The notes: generated from the sequence alone by a model not told the origin. A stretch of 64,000 nucleotides of DNA from Stappia indica (GCF_001696535.1 NZ_MBQE01000003.1:654988-718987), one strand, 5' to 3'. Positions 24,796 to 34,289 are shown, counted from the stretch's first letter. Numbers and translations are program-made.

Positions 24796-26076
24796 ATGAA
24801 ACATCTGACTGCGCTTTGCAGCGCGGCCGCCCTTCTGCTCGCCGGTACGGCTTTCGCGCAGGACGCGGCCCCGCTCAAGATCGGCGCCTCGCTGCCGCTG
24901 ACGGGCAATTTCTCGATCGCCGGCGCCAAGCACCGTGCCGGCTACGAGCTGTGCATCGACATGATCAACGAGCGGGGCGGCATTCTTGGCCGCAACGTCG
25001 AGTTGGTCGTCTCCGACAACCGCTCCGATCCGGCCACCGCGATCAACCAGTACGAGCGCTTCATCAATGTCGACGGTGTGGAGGCGGTCTACGGCACCTT
25101 CTCCTCGCGCCTGTCGTTCCCCGTCGCCAACATCCTTGCGAAGAACAACATGGTGCACCCGCTGCCGGCCGGCGGCGCGCTGCGCATCTACACGCAGGGC
25201 CACAAGAACATCTTCTACTTCCAGCCGAATGCGGCCGAATATGTCGGCGCCTCGCTGGCCGGTGTGATCCGCGACCTGGTTCCCGAGGGCGAGCGCCCGA
25301 AGACCGCGGCCGTGATCTCCGCCGACGACTTCTTCGCCAACGGCGTGTGGGCCGGCCTTCTCGGCGAGAAGGTGATGGACCCGGCCGACGGCAGCGAGGT
25401 CGCCGATCTCGCTCCCGGCTATCTGGCCGACAGCGGCATCGAGGTCGTGTTCTCCGAGCGCTGGCCGGAAGAGGGCTTCAACGACTGGCTGAACCTCGCC
25501 AACCAGGTGAAGCGCGCCAATCCGGACCTCATCATCGGCCTGACCGCGTCCGCCGAGGAGGCCGTCCAGCTGACCCGCGCGCTGAAGACCGTCCGGGCGA
25601 CGCCGAAGATGGTCTATTTCAGCCAGGGCACCCAGGCCGAGTTCCTGGAAGGCACCGGCGCCAGCGCCGAAGGCGTGCTGGTCCACACCTCCTGGCACAA
25701 GGATGCCCCCTTCGAGGCGGTGCTCGGCGGCCAGCCCTTCTCCAATCTCGACTTCGTGGCGGCCTATCAGGAGCGCTTCGGCGAGGTTCCGGACGAGGAC
25801 GCGGCCATTCCCTTCGCCGTCTGCCAGGGTATCGAGCAGGCGATCCTGGGGGCCGGCAGCACCGACAATGCGGCCATGGGCGAATGGCTCTCTGCCCGCA
25901 CCCGCGAGGAGCCGGTTCGCACCATCCTCGGCCGCTTCAACTGGGATGAGCGCGGACTTCCCGCCGACAAGCCGTTCCTGATGACCCAGTGGAACGACGG
26001 CGAGCTGCAGTTCGTCTACCCGACCGACGAGTTCGTCGGCGTCGACAAGCTGACCCACCCCAAGAACGGCTTCTGA
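24796..26076 (+). CDS. Branched-chain amino acid type ABC transporter substrate-binding protein (LivK-like)
   Basis: This 426-residue periplasmic binding protein (Peripla_BP_6) has a Sec signal peptide ending after GTAFA near residue 22. The mature start APLKIGASLPLTGNFSIAG and the MINERGGILGR segment are standard for the family. GGGAGGAGGAAACC gives a strong ribosome site. It leads a ten-gene operon under LacI control. Such receptors often bind aromatic acids as well as amino acids, which fits the downstream dioxygenase. Confidence 0.9.
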   Translation: MKHLTALCSAAALLLAGTAFAQDAAPLKIGASLPLTGNFSIAGAKHRAGYELCIDMINERGGILGRNVELVVSDNRSDPATAINQYERFINVDGVEAVYGTFSSRLSFPVANILAKNNMVHPLPAGGALRIYTQGHKNIFYFQPNAAEYVGASLAGVIRDLVPEGERPKTAAVISADDFFANGVWAGLLGEKVMDPADGSEVADLAPGYLADSGIEVVFSERWPEEGFNDWLNLANQVKRANPDLIIGLTASAEEAVQLTRALKTVRATPKMVYFSQGTQAEFLEGTGASAEGVLVHTSWHKDAPFEAVLGGQPFSNLDFVAAYQERFGEVPDEDAAIPFAVCQGIEQAILGAGSTDNAAMGEWLSARTREEPVRTILGRFNWDERGLPADKPFLMTQWNDGELQFVYPTDEFVGVDKLTHPKNGF

Positions 26077-26094
26077 GCCATCGCCTCTCCCCAC

Positions 26095-26120
26095 CGGACC
26101 CGCGCTGTCGTGCGGGTCCG
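26095..26120 (+). promoter_or_regulatory. Stem-loop between binding-protein and ATPase genes
   Basis: A perfect 9-bp stem (CGGACCCGC at 26095-26103, GCGGGTCCG at 26112-26120) with an 8-base loop and no T-run. It occupies the same operon position as the hairpins at 8657 and 21167 and probably protects the binding-protein mRNA end. Confidence 0.65.
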
Positions 26121-26146
26121 CCCGGACTGACGAAGAGGATTTCGCC

Positions 26147-26890
26147 ATGCTTGAGGTCAAGGGCCTTTGCAAGCATTTCGGTGGCATTCGCGCCGTCGAC
26201 GATTGCAGCTTCAGCGTCGAGCGCGGCTCGATCACCGCCTTGATCGGCCCCAACGGCGCCGGCAAGACCACCGCCTTCAACTGCATCAGCCGCACCACCC
26301 GTCCCACCCGCGGCGAGGTCTGGCTCGACGGCGAGCGCATCGACCAGCTGCGGCCGCACCGCATCACCCGTCTCGGCCTCAGCCGGACGTTCCAGATCAG
26401 CCGCAACCTGGCGGACATGACGGTTCTGGAAAACGTCATCGCCCAGTCCCGCGTGGACGGCTGGCGCGACCTGTTCAAGCCGGCGATGAGCACCTTCGAA
26501 ATCGACAAGGCGATGGGCCTGCTCGACTTCCTCGGCATCACCCGCATCGCCCACGAGGACGGCTCCAACCTGTCCTATGGCCAGAAGAAGCTGATGGACC
26601 TGGCCGCGCTTTTGATGAGCGATCCGAAAATCATCCTGCTCGACGAACCCGCCGGCGGCGTCAACCCGTCGCTGCTGGAGGAGATCGTCGGCCATATCCG
26701 CCGGCTCAACGATCAGGGCCTCACCGTGCTCATCGTCGAGCACAACATGGACCTGATCATGCGCCTGTCACACCGCATCGTCGTCATGGCGCAGGGCACC
26801 GTCATCGCCGACGGCCGCCCGGACGAGGTGCGCGAGAACCCGGCCGTCCTCGATGCCTATCTGGGCGGCGTTCTGGAGGAGGCTGCGTGA
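26147..26890 (+). CDS. livG: LivG-type ABC transporter ATP-binding protein
   Basis: This 247-residue ATPase has Walker A GPNGAGKTT, signature region LSYGQKKLMDLA, Walker B ILLDEPAGGVNP and H-loop VEHNMDL. GAAGAGG lies upstream of the ATG. It overlaps livF by TGATG. Together with livF, livH and livM it forms a second, complete liv-type importer in this window, distinct from the one at 1-2039. Confidence 0.93.
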   Translation: MLEVKGLCKHFGGIRAVDDCSFSVERGSITALIGPNGAGKTTAFNCISRTTRPTRGEVWLDGERIDQLRPHRITRLGLSRTFQISRNLADMTVLENVIAQSRVDGWRDLFKPAMSTFEIDKAMGLLDFLGITRIAHEDGSNLSYGQKKLMDLAALLMSDPKIILLDEPAGGVNPSLLEEIVGHIRRLNDQGLTVLIVEHNMDLIMRLSHRIVVMAQGTVIADGRPDEVRENPAVLDAYLGGVLEEAA

Positions 26891-27618
26891 TGGCCGAACT
26901 TCTCGAAGTCGAAAGCCTGACCGCAGGCTATGGCGATGGCCCGGCGATCCTCGACGGGGCACATCTCACCGTCCAGCCCGGCAAGGTCCACTGCATCATC
27001 GGCCCCAACGGCGCCGGCAAGTCGACCCTGCTCAAGGCGATCTGCGGCATGCTGAAGATCCGTCAGGGCGACGTCCGCTTTCGCGGCCAGAGCCTCAAGG
27101 GGCTGCGGCCCGACCAGGTCCTGCGCCGCGGCATCTGCTTCGTGCCGCAGGAGCGGGCGCTGTTTCCCAAGATGACCGTGCGCGAGAACCTGCGCATGGG
27201 CGGCTATTCGCTCGCCGACAAGTCGGGGCTGGAGCGCCGCATCGACGAGATCGAGGAGCGCTTCCCGATCCTGCGCGAGCGTCGCGACCAGCATGCCGGC
27301 ACCATGTCGGGCGGCCAGCAGCAGACGCTCGCCATGGCCCGTACCCTGATCATCAAGCCGGACATCGTCATGCTGGACGAGCCCTCGCTCGGCCTCGCGC
27401 CGAAGATCGTCCAGGAGATGTTCGACATCATGCGGGTGATGGCCTCGGAAGGCATCACGATCCTGCTCGTCGAGCAGAATGCCCTGATGGGGCTGAAGAA
27501 TTCCGACTGGGGCGTCGTGCTCGACCTCGGCCGCACCCTGTTCGAGGGGCCGGCGGCCGACGTGCTCGCCGATCCCCGCATCCAGGAACTCTATCTCGGC
27601 GGCCGCAAGGCGGCCTGA
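26890..27618 (+). CDS. livF: LivF-type ABC transporter ATP-binding protein
   Basis: This 242-residue ATPase has Walker A GPNGAGKST, signature MSGGQQQTLAMA, Walker B VMLDEPSLGLAP and the LivF-type VEQNA. The start ATG overlaps the livG stop. C-terminal LYLGGRKAA is typical. A 14-base gap leads to livH. Confidence 0.93.
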   Translation: MAELLEVESLTAGYGDGPAILDGAHLTVQPGKVHCIIGPNGAGKSTLLKAICGMLKIRQGDVRFRGQSLKGLRPDQVLRRGICFVPQERALFPKMTVRENLRMGGYSLADKSGLERRIDEIEERFPILRERRDQHAGTMSGGQQQTLAMARTLIIKPDIVMLDEPSLGLAPKIVQEMFDIMRVMASEGITILLVEQNALMGLKNSDWGVVLDLGRTLFEGPAADVLADPRIQELYLGGRKAA

Positions 27619-27632
27619 GCGGGAGCATCACC

Positions 27633-28511
27633 ATGGCAGACTTCATCCAGACCTTGATCCTGGGACTGGCGCTCGGCGGCGTACTGGCGCTGATGGGCTC
27701 GGGCCTCAGCCTCGTCTTCGGCGTCATGCGCATCGTCAATCTCGCGCATCCCTCGCTGATCATCGCCGGCGCCTACATCGCCTATTGGGGCTTCCGGCTG
27801 TGGGGCATCGACCCGCTCGTGATGCTGCCGGTCGCGGCGGTGATCCTGGCGGCGATCGGCGTCCTTCTCTACCGCTTCGTCTTCGAGCGCGAGGCCCGCT
27901 CGGCCAAGTACTCGGAGATGACGGTGCTGCTCACCTTCGCCCTGGCGATGGTGGTCGAAGGCGCCCTCGGCGGCATGTTCACCAACACCCAGCGCGTGAC
28001 CTCGCCGGCCTATGCCACCGATGCGATCTTCATCGGCGACATCTTCATTCCCACCGGCCAGCTCTATGCGGGGCTCGCCTCGCTGGCGATCATCGGCGGC
28101 CTGGCGCTGTTCCTGAAGTATTCGCGCTTCGGCTACGCGATCCGCGCCACCACCCAGAACCGCGAGGCGGCCGAGCTGCTCGGCGTCAACGTCAACCTGG
28201 TCAGCATGGCGAGCTTCGCCATCGGCATCGGCCTTGCCGGCGCGGCCGGGGCGCTCGTCTCCTTCGTCTTCTCCTTCTTCCCGGCCAAGCACTGGGAGTG
28301 GATCGCGGTGCTGATGTCGCTGGTCGTTCTCGGCGGCATGGGCTCGATCCTCGGTACCGTCCTTGCGGCGTTCATGCTCAGCGTGGTGGCCGCCTTCGTC
28401 GGCGACTACATCGGCTCGACCTGGTCGACGCTGACCTTCTTCCTCGCGCTGTTCCTCATCCTCCTGCTGAGGCCCCAGGGCCTGTTCGGCGAGAAACCGG
28501 AGCTGGCCTGA
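27633..28511 (+). CDS. livH: LivH-type branched-chain amino acid ABC transporter permease
   Basis: This 292-residue inner-membrane permease has an N-terminal ALGGVLALMGSGLSLVFGVM and NLAHPSLIIAGAYIAY, both LivH features. The coupling region reads RATTQNREAAELLGVN. GAGCATCACC precedes the ATG. It overlaps livM by TGATG. Confidence 0.93.
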   Translation: MADFIQTLILGLALGGVLALMGSGLSLVFGVMRIVNLAHPSLIIAGAYIAYWGFRLWGIDPLVMLPVAAVILAAIGVLLYRFVFEREARSAKYSEMTVLLTFALAMVVEGALGGMFTNTQRVTSPAYATDAIFIGDIFIPTGQLYAGLASLAIIGGLALFLKYSRFGYAIRATTQNREAAELLGVNVNLVSMASFAIGIGLAGAAGALVSFVFSFFPAKHWEWIAVLMSLVVLGGMGSILGTVLAAFMLSVVAAFVGDYIGSTWSTLTFFLALFLILLLRPQGLFGEKPELA

Positions 28512-29548
28512 TGACCATGTCCCTCGACCAGACCTCGTCCGTCCTTGCCGCGCGCAAGGCTCACAACGAGAAGCTTGCCGCCCGCGCCGACAAGACCCGC
28601 GCGGTGTGGTTCCCCTGGACGGTGCTCGCGCTGTTCCTGGCCCTGCCGGCCCTGCAGTTCGTCGGCAACTACAACTACGTCCTGCACCTTGTGCTGTTCA
28701 CCGCCTGCTATGTGACCATGGCCTCGGGCTGGAACATCCTCGGCGGCTTCACCGGCTATATCAGCCTCGGCCACAACGTCTTCTTCGCCATCGGCGGCTA
28801 CTTCGCCGGCATGATCCTCGCGCGCTACGGCATCTCGACGATCCTGCTGGCACCGCTCGCCGGCGTCGTCTGCGCGGCCTTCGGCTACCTGATCGGCCGG
28901 GTGACGCTGAAGACGAGGGGTCCCAGCTTCATCATCTCCTCGCTCGCGCTGGTGATGATCGCCCGCATCCTGTTCGACCACTGGAGCTTCGTGGGCGGAG
29001 CCAACGGCGTGGCGCTGCCGGCGACCGAGCTGCCGCTGGCATGGGCCAAGCTGCCCTACTACTACGCCTTCATCGTGCTGGCCGCCTTCTCGGTCTGGGC
29101 GTCGTACAAGATCAAGCACTCCAAGTTCGGGCTCGGCCTGCGCGCCATCTCCAAGGACGAGATCAAGGCGGAAAGCGCCGGCATCGACACCCGCACCTAC
29201 AAGGTTCTGGCCTTCGCCATCTCCGGCGCCTTCGTCGGCATGGCGGGGGCGATCTGGGGTGAATACCTCACCTATATCCGGCCCAACATCTTCCTGCTCA
29301 TTCTCGTCAGCGTGAACATGGTCCTCATGTGCATCCTCGGCGGCAAGGGCACGGTTGCCGGACCGGTGATCGGGGCAGTGCTGATCGTCATCTTCAACGA
29401 GCTGTTCGTGGCAACGCTCGGCGCCTCGGAGATCAACATCCTGGCCACCGGCGCGGTGATGGCGCTGGCCCTGATGTTCTTCCCCCTCGGCATCATCGGA
29501 ACGCTGGCGCGCAACGGCCGGCTCCCGCGCGTGCTGAACTGGGACTGA
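28511..29548 (+). CDS. livM: LivM-type branched-chain amino acid ABC transporter permease
   Basis: This 345-residue permease has a hydrophilic N-terminal extension of about 35 residues, then the LivM core (ASGWNILGGFTGYISLGHNV) and coupling region LRAISKDEIKAESAGID. It is the last transporter gene; only 4 bases separate it from the GST gene, so transport and catabolism are transcribed together. Confidence 0.92.
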   Translation: MTMSLDQTSSVLAARKAHNEKLAARADKTRAVWFPWTVLALFLALPALQFVGNYNYVLHLVLFTACYVTMASGWNILGGFTGYISLGHNVFFAIGGYFAGMILARYGISTILLAPLAGVVCAAFGYLIGRVTLKTRGPSFIISSLALVMIARILFDHWSFVGGANGVALPATELPLAWAKLPYYYAFIVLAAFSVWASYKIKHSKFGLGLRAISKDEIKAESAGIDTRTYKVLAFAISGAFVGMAGAIWGEYLTYIRPNIFLLILVSVNMVLMCILGGKGTVAGPVIGAVLIVIFNELFVATLGASEINILATGAVMALALMFFPLGIIGTLARNGRLPRVLNWD

Positions 29549-29552
29549 GCCG

Positions 29553-30347
29553 ATGGCCTTCACGCTCTACAACGCGCCCCAGTCGACCTGCTCCCAGCGC
29601 GTGCGCTACCTGCTGCACGCCAAGGGACTGGCCTTCGCGGAGCACCGGTTGGATCTCTTCCGCGGCGACCAGCTGAAGCCGGACTATCTGGCGATCAACC
29701 CCAACGGCGTGGTCCCGGCCCTCGTCCATGACGGGCGCACCGTCATCGACAGCGCCGTGATCATGGAATACCTGGAGGACATCCTGCCGGACGTGGCGCC
29801 TTCGCGCCCGGCAGAGCCCCATGAGGCGGCGCGCATGCGTGCGATGATCCGCTTCATCGACGAGATCCCGACACCGGCGATCCGCGTGCCCTCCTACAAT
29901 CTGGCCTTTCTGCCGCACTTCCGCTCGATGAGCGAGGAGGAGTTCCAGGCGCTTGCCGACAGCAAGCCGCTGCGCCGCGAATTCCTGCTGAAGATGGGCC
30001 GGACCGGCTTCCCCAAGGAGGAGATGGACGAGGCGCTCGGCCGTCTCCGCCGCGCGGTGCTGCGCATGGCCGACTGGCTGGAAGAGAACGGCGGACCCTG
30101 GCTGATGGGGGAGAGCCTGACCCAGGCCGACATCGCCGTGATGCCGGTGATCGTGCGCATGGCGGACATCAATCTCGACACGGCCTGGGACGACCGGCCC
30201 GAGATCGGCCGCTGGCTGGAGCGGATCCGCGCCAGCGCTCCCTTCGCAGCGACCTACTATCACGGCTCGCTGCTCACCGAGAAATACCCCCACCTTGCCG
30301 CGCAGCGCGCCGGCACGGCCGGGGACGAGACCAGGAGGTCGGCATGA
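29553..30347 (+). CDS. Glutathione S-transferase family protein, LigF/beta-etherase-like
   Basis: This 264-residue protein has an N-terminal thioredoxin-fold domain (MAFTLYNAPQSTCSQRVRY, then NPNGVVPALVHDG and the glutathione-gamma-glutamyl contact DSAVIMEYLED) and an all-helical C-terminal domain. The C-terminal half has the pattern MSEEEFQ...GRTGFPKEEMDEALGRLR followed by SLTQADIAV. In my recollection this is close to the beta-etherase LigF layout of sphingomonads, including similar length. It may therefore use glutathione to cleave an ether or thioether in an aromatic substrate. The operon context (aromatic-type importer, intradiol dioxygenase) fits. The fold is secure; the beta-etherase link is inference. 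Confidence 0.8.
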   Translation: MAFTLYNAPQSTCSQRVRYLLHAKGLAFAEHRLDLFRGDQLKPDYLAINPNGVVPALVHDGRTVIDSAVIMEYLEDILPDVAPSRPAEPHEAARMRAMIRFIDEIPTPAIRVPSYNLAFLPHFRSMSEEEFQALADSKPLRREFLLKMGRTGFPKEEMDEALGRLRRAVLRMADWLEENGGPWLMGESLTQADIAVMPVIVRMADINLDTAWDDRPEIGRWLERIRASAPFAATYYHGSLLTEKYPHLAAQRAGTAGDETRRSA

Positions 30348-31288
30348 AGGACCCCGAACTGACGCGGCTGATCATCTCCCGGGAGGAGGAGGTCACGCCA
30401 AAGGTGCTCAACGCGATGGCCGAGACGAGCGACGCGCGCCTGCGCGAAATCGTCGAGGGCCTCGTGCGCCACGCCCATGCCTTCGTGCGCGAGGTGCGCC
30501 CGACGGAGGAGGAATTCGAGGCGGGCCTGCGCTGGATCACCCGGCTCGGCCAGTACACCAACGAGAGCCACAACGAGACGGTGCTTGCCGCCGACATCCT
30601 CGGCATCTCGACGCTGATCGACCTGATCAACAATGACGGGATGCAGGGCGAGACCATGTCGGCGCTGCTCGGGCCCTTCTATCGCGGCAACAGTCCCGAG
30701 TGCTGCCACGGCGAGTCCATCGCCCGCTCGCGCACGCCCGGGCACGAACTGTTCATCTCCGGCCGCGTCGTCGGTCTCGACGGCGAGCCGATCGCCGGTG
30801 CAAGGCTCGACATCTGGCAGGCCTCGCCCGACGGGCTCTACGAGAACCAGGATCCGGAGCAGGCGGACTACAACCTGCGCGGCGTCCAGACCACCGGCGA
30901 GGACGGCACCTACCTGTTCCACTCGGTGCGTCCGGCCGGCTACCCGGTGCCGACCTTCGGCCCGGCCGGCGACCTGCTCAAGGCGCAGAACCGCAATCCC
31001 ATGCGTCCGGCGCATGTGCATTTCATCGTCTCCGCCCCGGGGCGCAAGACGCTGGTCACCCAGATCTTCACCGACACCGAGGAGGCGATGGCCGACGATG
31101 TGGTCTTCGGCGCCAAGCGTCAGATCAGCGGCAACCTGCAGCGCCACGACGAGCCCCATCCCGAGCACCCTGGCGCCTCGCTCCCCTTCTACACCTGCAA
31201 CTACGACTTCGTGCTGAAGCCGGGCACGCCCACCTTCCCGGTGCCGCCGATCTCCGGCAAGGCGCGCAAGGAGGCCGAACATGCGTGA
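30344..31288 (+). CDS. Intradiol ring-cleavage dioxygenase (hydroxyquinol/catechol 1,2-dioxygenase type)
   Basis: This 314-residue non-haem Fe(III) dioxygenase has all four iron ligands: Y166 (PDGLYENQD), Y200 (RPAGYPVP), H224 and H226 (RPAHVHF). The N-terminal helical dimerisation domain (residues 1 to about 110) is that of catechol/hydroxyquinol 1,2-dioxygenases, and the LLGPFYRG and YTNESHNE segments favour the hydroxyquinol type. It would open a 1,2-dihydroxylated ring between the hydroxyls, giving a muconate or maleylacetate. It overlaps the GST gene by ATGA and the SDR gene by 8 bases, so it is tightly coupled in the operon. Confidence 0.92.
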   Translation: MKDPELTRLIISREEEVTPKVLNAMAETSDARLREIVEGLVRHAHAFVREVRPTEEEFEAGLRWITRLGQYTNESHNETVLAADILGISTLIDLINNDGMQGETMSALLGPFYRGNSPECCHGESIARSRTPGHELFISGRVVGLDGEPIAGARLDIWQASPDGLYENQDPEQADYNLRGVQTTGEDGTYLFHSVRPAGYPVPTFGPAGDLLKAQNRNPMRPAHVHFIVSAPGRKTLVTQIFTDTEEAMADDVVFGAKRQISGNLQRHDEPHPEHPGASLPFYTCNYDFVLKPGTPTFPVPPISGKARKEAEHA

Positions 31289-32039
31289 GCCGACGGGCCG
31301 TGAACTGGACGGCAAGGTCGCCGTCGTCGTCGGCGGCTCGGGCGGCATCGGCGCCGCCACCTGCCGGCTGCTGGCCGGGCAGGGCGCGCGGGTCGTCGTC
31401 GGCTACCGCTCCAATGCGAAGGCGGCGGAGGCTCTCGTTGCCGAGCTGCCGGGCACCGGGCATCTGGCACTGCCGGTCGGGGTCACCGATACCGCCTCCA
31501 TCGAGGCATTCCGCGATGCGGTGCTGTCCGCCATCGGCCGGGTCGACATCCTGGTCAATTCGGCCGGAACGACGACACCCGTGCCGCATCGCAATCTCGA
31601 CGGGCTTACCGACGAGATCATCGACGAGGTCTTCGCGTCCAACTGGCGCGGCGTCTTCGCGACGATCCGGGCCTTCGCACCGGCGCTGAAGGCGAGCGGG
31701 GCGGGGGTGATTGTCAACGTTTCCTCCATCGCCGCCTTCAAGGGCTTCGGCTCGTCCATCGCCTATTGCGGGGCGAAGGCCGCGCTCGATTCCATGACGC
31801 ATACGCTGGCGCTGGCGCTGGCACCGGAAATCCGGGTTCTGTCGGTGTCTCCGGGCATGGTCGCGACCGGCTTCGTGCCCGGCCGCACCAGCGAGGAGAT
31901 CGAGCGCGCCGGCGCGGCAACGCCGCTCGGCAAGGTCGCGCAGCCGGAGCATGTGGCGGAAACGATCTACGGCGCGATCCGCTACATGCCTCTGTCCACG
32001 GGCATCCGCATCGCGGTCGACGCGGGGAGGGCGCTGTGA
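31281..32039 (+). CDS. SDR family oxidoreductase
   Basis: This 252-residue classical SDR has the cofactor motif [14 protein letters not shown], catalytic Ser in VSSIAAFKG and YCGAK, and proline/glycine motif SPGMVATGF. It overlaps the dioxygenase gene by 8 bases and the BKACE gene by TGATG. In an aryl-ether pathway an SDR of this kind could oxidise the side-chain alcohol (as LigD-type enzymes do); this is contextual inference only. Confidence 0.86.
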   Translation: MREPTGRELDGKVAVVVGGSGGIGAATCRLLAGQGARVVVGYRSNAKAAEALVAELPGTGHLALPVGVTDTASIEAFRDAVLSAIGRVDILVNSAGTTTPVPHRNLDGLTDEIIDEVFASNWRGVFATIRAFAPALKASGAGVIVNVSSIAAFKGFGSSIAYCGAKAALDSMTHTLALALAPEIRVLSVSPGMVATGFVPGRTSEEIERAGAATPLGKVAQPEHVAETIYGAIRYMPLSTGIRIAVDAGRAL

Positions 32040-32917
32040 TGCAGCCGAAGGTCATCATCACCTGCGCGGTCACCGGCAACCTCACCACCCGCGAGCATCA
32101 TCCCGGCCTGCCGGCGACCCCGCGGGAGATCGCCGATGCCTGCCTGGAAGCGGCGGATGCGGGGGCGGCCATCGCCCATATCCATGTGCGCGACCCGCAG
32201 ACGGCAAAGCCCTCCATGGAGCTGCAGCTCTACCGCGAGGTGGTCGAGCTGATCCGCGCCCGCAACACCGACCTGATCCTCAACCTCACCACGGGACCGG
32301 GCGGCCGCTACGTGCCCTCGGACGAGGATCCGGCCGTTGCCGGTCCCGGCACCACGCTGCTGGCGCCGGAAAAGCGGGTGGAGCACGTCGTCGCCCTGCG
32401 CCCGGAGATCTGCACGCTGGACTTCAACACCATGAACTCCGGCGGCCAGGTGGTGATCAACACGCCGCGCAATGTCGGGATCATGGCCGAGATCATCTCC
32501 GACTGCGGGGTGAAGCCCGAGCTGGAGCTGTTCGACACCGGCGACATCTCCATGGCCAACGACTTCCTGCGCGAGGGGCGGCTGCGCGAGCCGGCGATGT
32601 GCTCCATCGTCACCGGCATCAAGTACGGGCTGCCTTCGACGCCGGACGCCATGGCGACGGCGGTGCGCATGTTGCGCCCCGGCAGCCAGTGGACGGGCTT
32701 CGGCATCGGCCGCATGGCTTTTCCCATGCTCGTCCAGTCCTGGCTGCTCGGCGGGCATGTGCGCATCGGCATGGAAGACACCAGCTACATCGCCCGCGGC
32801 CGGCTGACCGCCGGCAACGGCGAGCTCACCGAGCGCGCCCGCGACCTTATCGAAAAACTCGGCGGCGAGATCGCCAGCTGCGGCGAGGCCCGCCAGATCC
32901 TCGGCCTTGCGGCCTGA
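32039..32917 (+). CDS. BKACE family beta-keto acid cleavage enzyme (DUF849)
   Basis: This 292-residue TIM-barrel Zn enzyme cleaves a beta-keto acid with acetyl-CoA to give acetoacetate and a new CoA ester in the known family members. Zinc ligands H47 and H49 are visible in AHIHVRD, and the third-ligand region is RIGMEDTSY. Other family features are ITCAVTGN at the start and LNLTTGPGG. Its place after an intradiol dioxygenase makes a beta-keto acid such as 3-oxoadipate a reasonable substrate, but family specificity is broad and this is not proven. Confidence 0.88.
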   Translation: MQPKVIITCAVTGNLTTREHHPGLPATPREIADACLEAADAGAAIAHIHVRDPQTAKPSMELQLYREVVELIRARNTDLILNLTTGPGGRYVPSDEDPAVAGPGTTLLAPEKRVEHVVALRPEICTLDFNTMNSGGQVVINTPRNVGIMAEIISDCGVKPELELFDTGDISMANDFLREGRLREPAMCSIVTGIKYGLPSTPDAMATAVRMLRPGSQWTGFGIGRMAFPMLVQSWLLGGHVRIGMEDTSYIARGRLTAGNGELTERARDLIEKLGGEIASCGEARQILGLAA

Positions 32918-32946
32918 TCCTCCTTCATTTTCAGGGAACCAGTCAC

Positions 32947-33957
32947 ATGAACATCCAGACCACCCCCAAGACCGGCCCGGCGCTGCGGGTCTCCGAAAAG
33001 TCGCCCGATCTCGACAACCTGCGCATCGAGCTGGTCGAACCGGCCGTTCCCGCGCCCGGCCCCGGCCAGGTGCTGGTCGAGATCCGCGCGGCCGGCGTCA
33101 ATCCGTCCGACGTCAAGGCCTCGCTCGGCCACATGCCGCATGCGGTGTGGCCGCGCATCCCCGGCCGCGACTTCGCGGGCATCGTCGTCGAGGGGCCGCA
33201 GGCGCTGGTCGGCACCGAGGTCTGGGGCGGCGGCGGCGAGCTCGGCATCACCCAGAACGGCAGCCATGCCCGCTACATGGTGCTGCCGCAGGCCGCGGTG
33301 CGGGCAAAGCCTTCGGGCATGAGCTTCGAGGAAGCCGGCGCCATCGGCGTGCCCTTCATCACCGCCTTCGAAGGCCTGCGCGAGGCCGGCGGCGTCCAGC
33401 CCTGGGACAATGTCCTGGTGTGCGGGGCCAACGGCAAGGTCGGCCAGGCGGCGATCCAGCTGGCGACGCTCGCCGGTGCCCGGGTCTTCGCGGCCGAGTA
33501 CAAGCCGACGCCCTATCTCGGTCACGCCAACTCCGAGATCGAGATGCTCGACAGCTCCTCGCAGGACATCGCCGCCATCGTGCGCGAGAAGACCGGCGGC
33601 CAGGGCGCTGACATCGTGTTCAACACGGTCGGCAGCCCCTATTTCGAGATCGGCAACGCAGCGCTGGCCAAGCAGGGGCGGCAGATCTTCATTTCCACCT
33701 TCGACCGGGCGGTGCCCTTCGACATCTTCAACTTCTTCCGCGGCCGCCACAAGTTCATCGGCATCGACACGCTGGCGCTCGACAGCGTCTACGGCGCGCG
33801 CATCTTCGACAAGCTGAAGCCGAAGTTCGAGCAGGGTCTCCTGAAGCCCTTCCCGATCAACGAGCGCGCCGTCTACGGTCTCAAGGATGCCGCCACCGCT
33901 TACGCCTCCGTTCTGCGCTCCACGCCGGATCGCGTGATCCTGAGGCCGCAGGGATGA
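32947..33957 (+). CDS. MDR-type NAD(P)H:quinone oxidoreductase-like zinc-independent reductase
   Basis: This 336-residue medium-chain reductase has an N-terminal GroES-like domain (AAGVNPSDVKASLG, PGRDFAGIV) and a C-terminal Rossmann domain with GANGKVGQAAIQLA. The catalytic-zinc Cys/His residues of alcohol dehydrogenases are not apparent, so it is closer to quinone oxidoreductase/enoyl reductases. It could reduce a double bond (for example in maleylacetate) or a quinone formed from the aromatic substrate. GGGAACCAGTCAC precedes the ATG. It overlaps the cupin gene by ATGA. Confidence 0.83.
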   Translation: MNIQTTPKTGPALRVSEKSPDLDNLRIELVEPAVPAPGPGQVLVEIRAAGVNPSDVKASLGHMPHAVWPRIPGRDFAGIVVEGPQALVGTEVWGGGGELGITQNGSHARYMVLPQAAVRAKPSGMSFEEAGAIGVPFITAFEGLREAGGVQPWDNVLVCGANGKVGQAAIQLATLAGARVFAAEYKPTPYLGHANSEIEMLDSSSQDIAAIVREKTGGQGADIVFNTVGSPYFEIGNAALAKQGRQIFISTFDRAVPFDIFNFFRGRHKFIGIDTLALDSVYGARIFDKLKPKFEQGLLKPFPINERAVYGLKDAATAYASVLRSTPDRVILRPQG

Positions 33958-34289
33958 AGGTCACCCGTATCGGCGAGGCGCCGGCCTACCAGGCGCCGGA
34001 GCATTACGACATGGCGATGGTCCGCCTGCAGGGACACGAGGCGAGCGAGACGGCCGCCATGTGGGCGGGCCTCTCCCACCTCCTGCCAGGCGGTCACACC
34101 TCGCTGAAGGCTTCGCCGCACGAGAAGATCTACGTGGTGATCGCCGGCGAGGTCACCATCGGCAACGGCGAGGAGGAGGCCGTGCTCGGCCCGCTCGATT
34201 CCTGCGTCATCTCCCGCGGCGAGGCCCGCAAGCTGGAGAACCGCGGCAAGCTGCCCGCGACCGTCCTTCTGGTCATGGAGAAGGGCTGA
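33954..34289 (+). CDS. Cupin domain-containing protein
   Basis: This 111-residue single-cupin protein has motif 1 GGHTSLKASPHEKIYVVIAGEVTI and motif 2 LGPLDSCVISRGEARKLENRG. Motif 1 keeps one His near the E-K-I-Y segment, but the second His/Glu set is incomplete and motif 2 lacks the usual His, so metal binding is uncertain. It is the last gene of the catabolic operon. Small cupins there often act as isomerases, lyases or ligand sensors; no function is assigned. Confidence 0.82.
   Translation: MKVTRIGEAPAYQAPEHYDMAMVRLQGHEASETAAMWAGLSHLLPGGHTSLKASPHEKIYVVIAGEVTIGNGEEEAVLGPLDSCVISRGEARKLENRGKLPATVLLVMEKG

Noticed and set aside
24383..24799. 138-residue plus-strand frame across the LacI operator region
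   Set aside because: It has no ribosome site, contains repeated operator palindromes as codons and resembles no family; the region is better explained as regulatory DNA.
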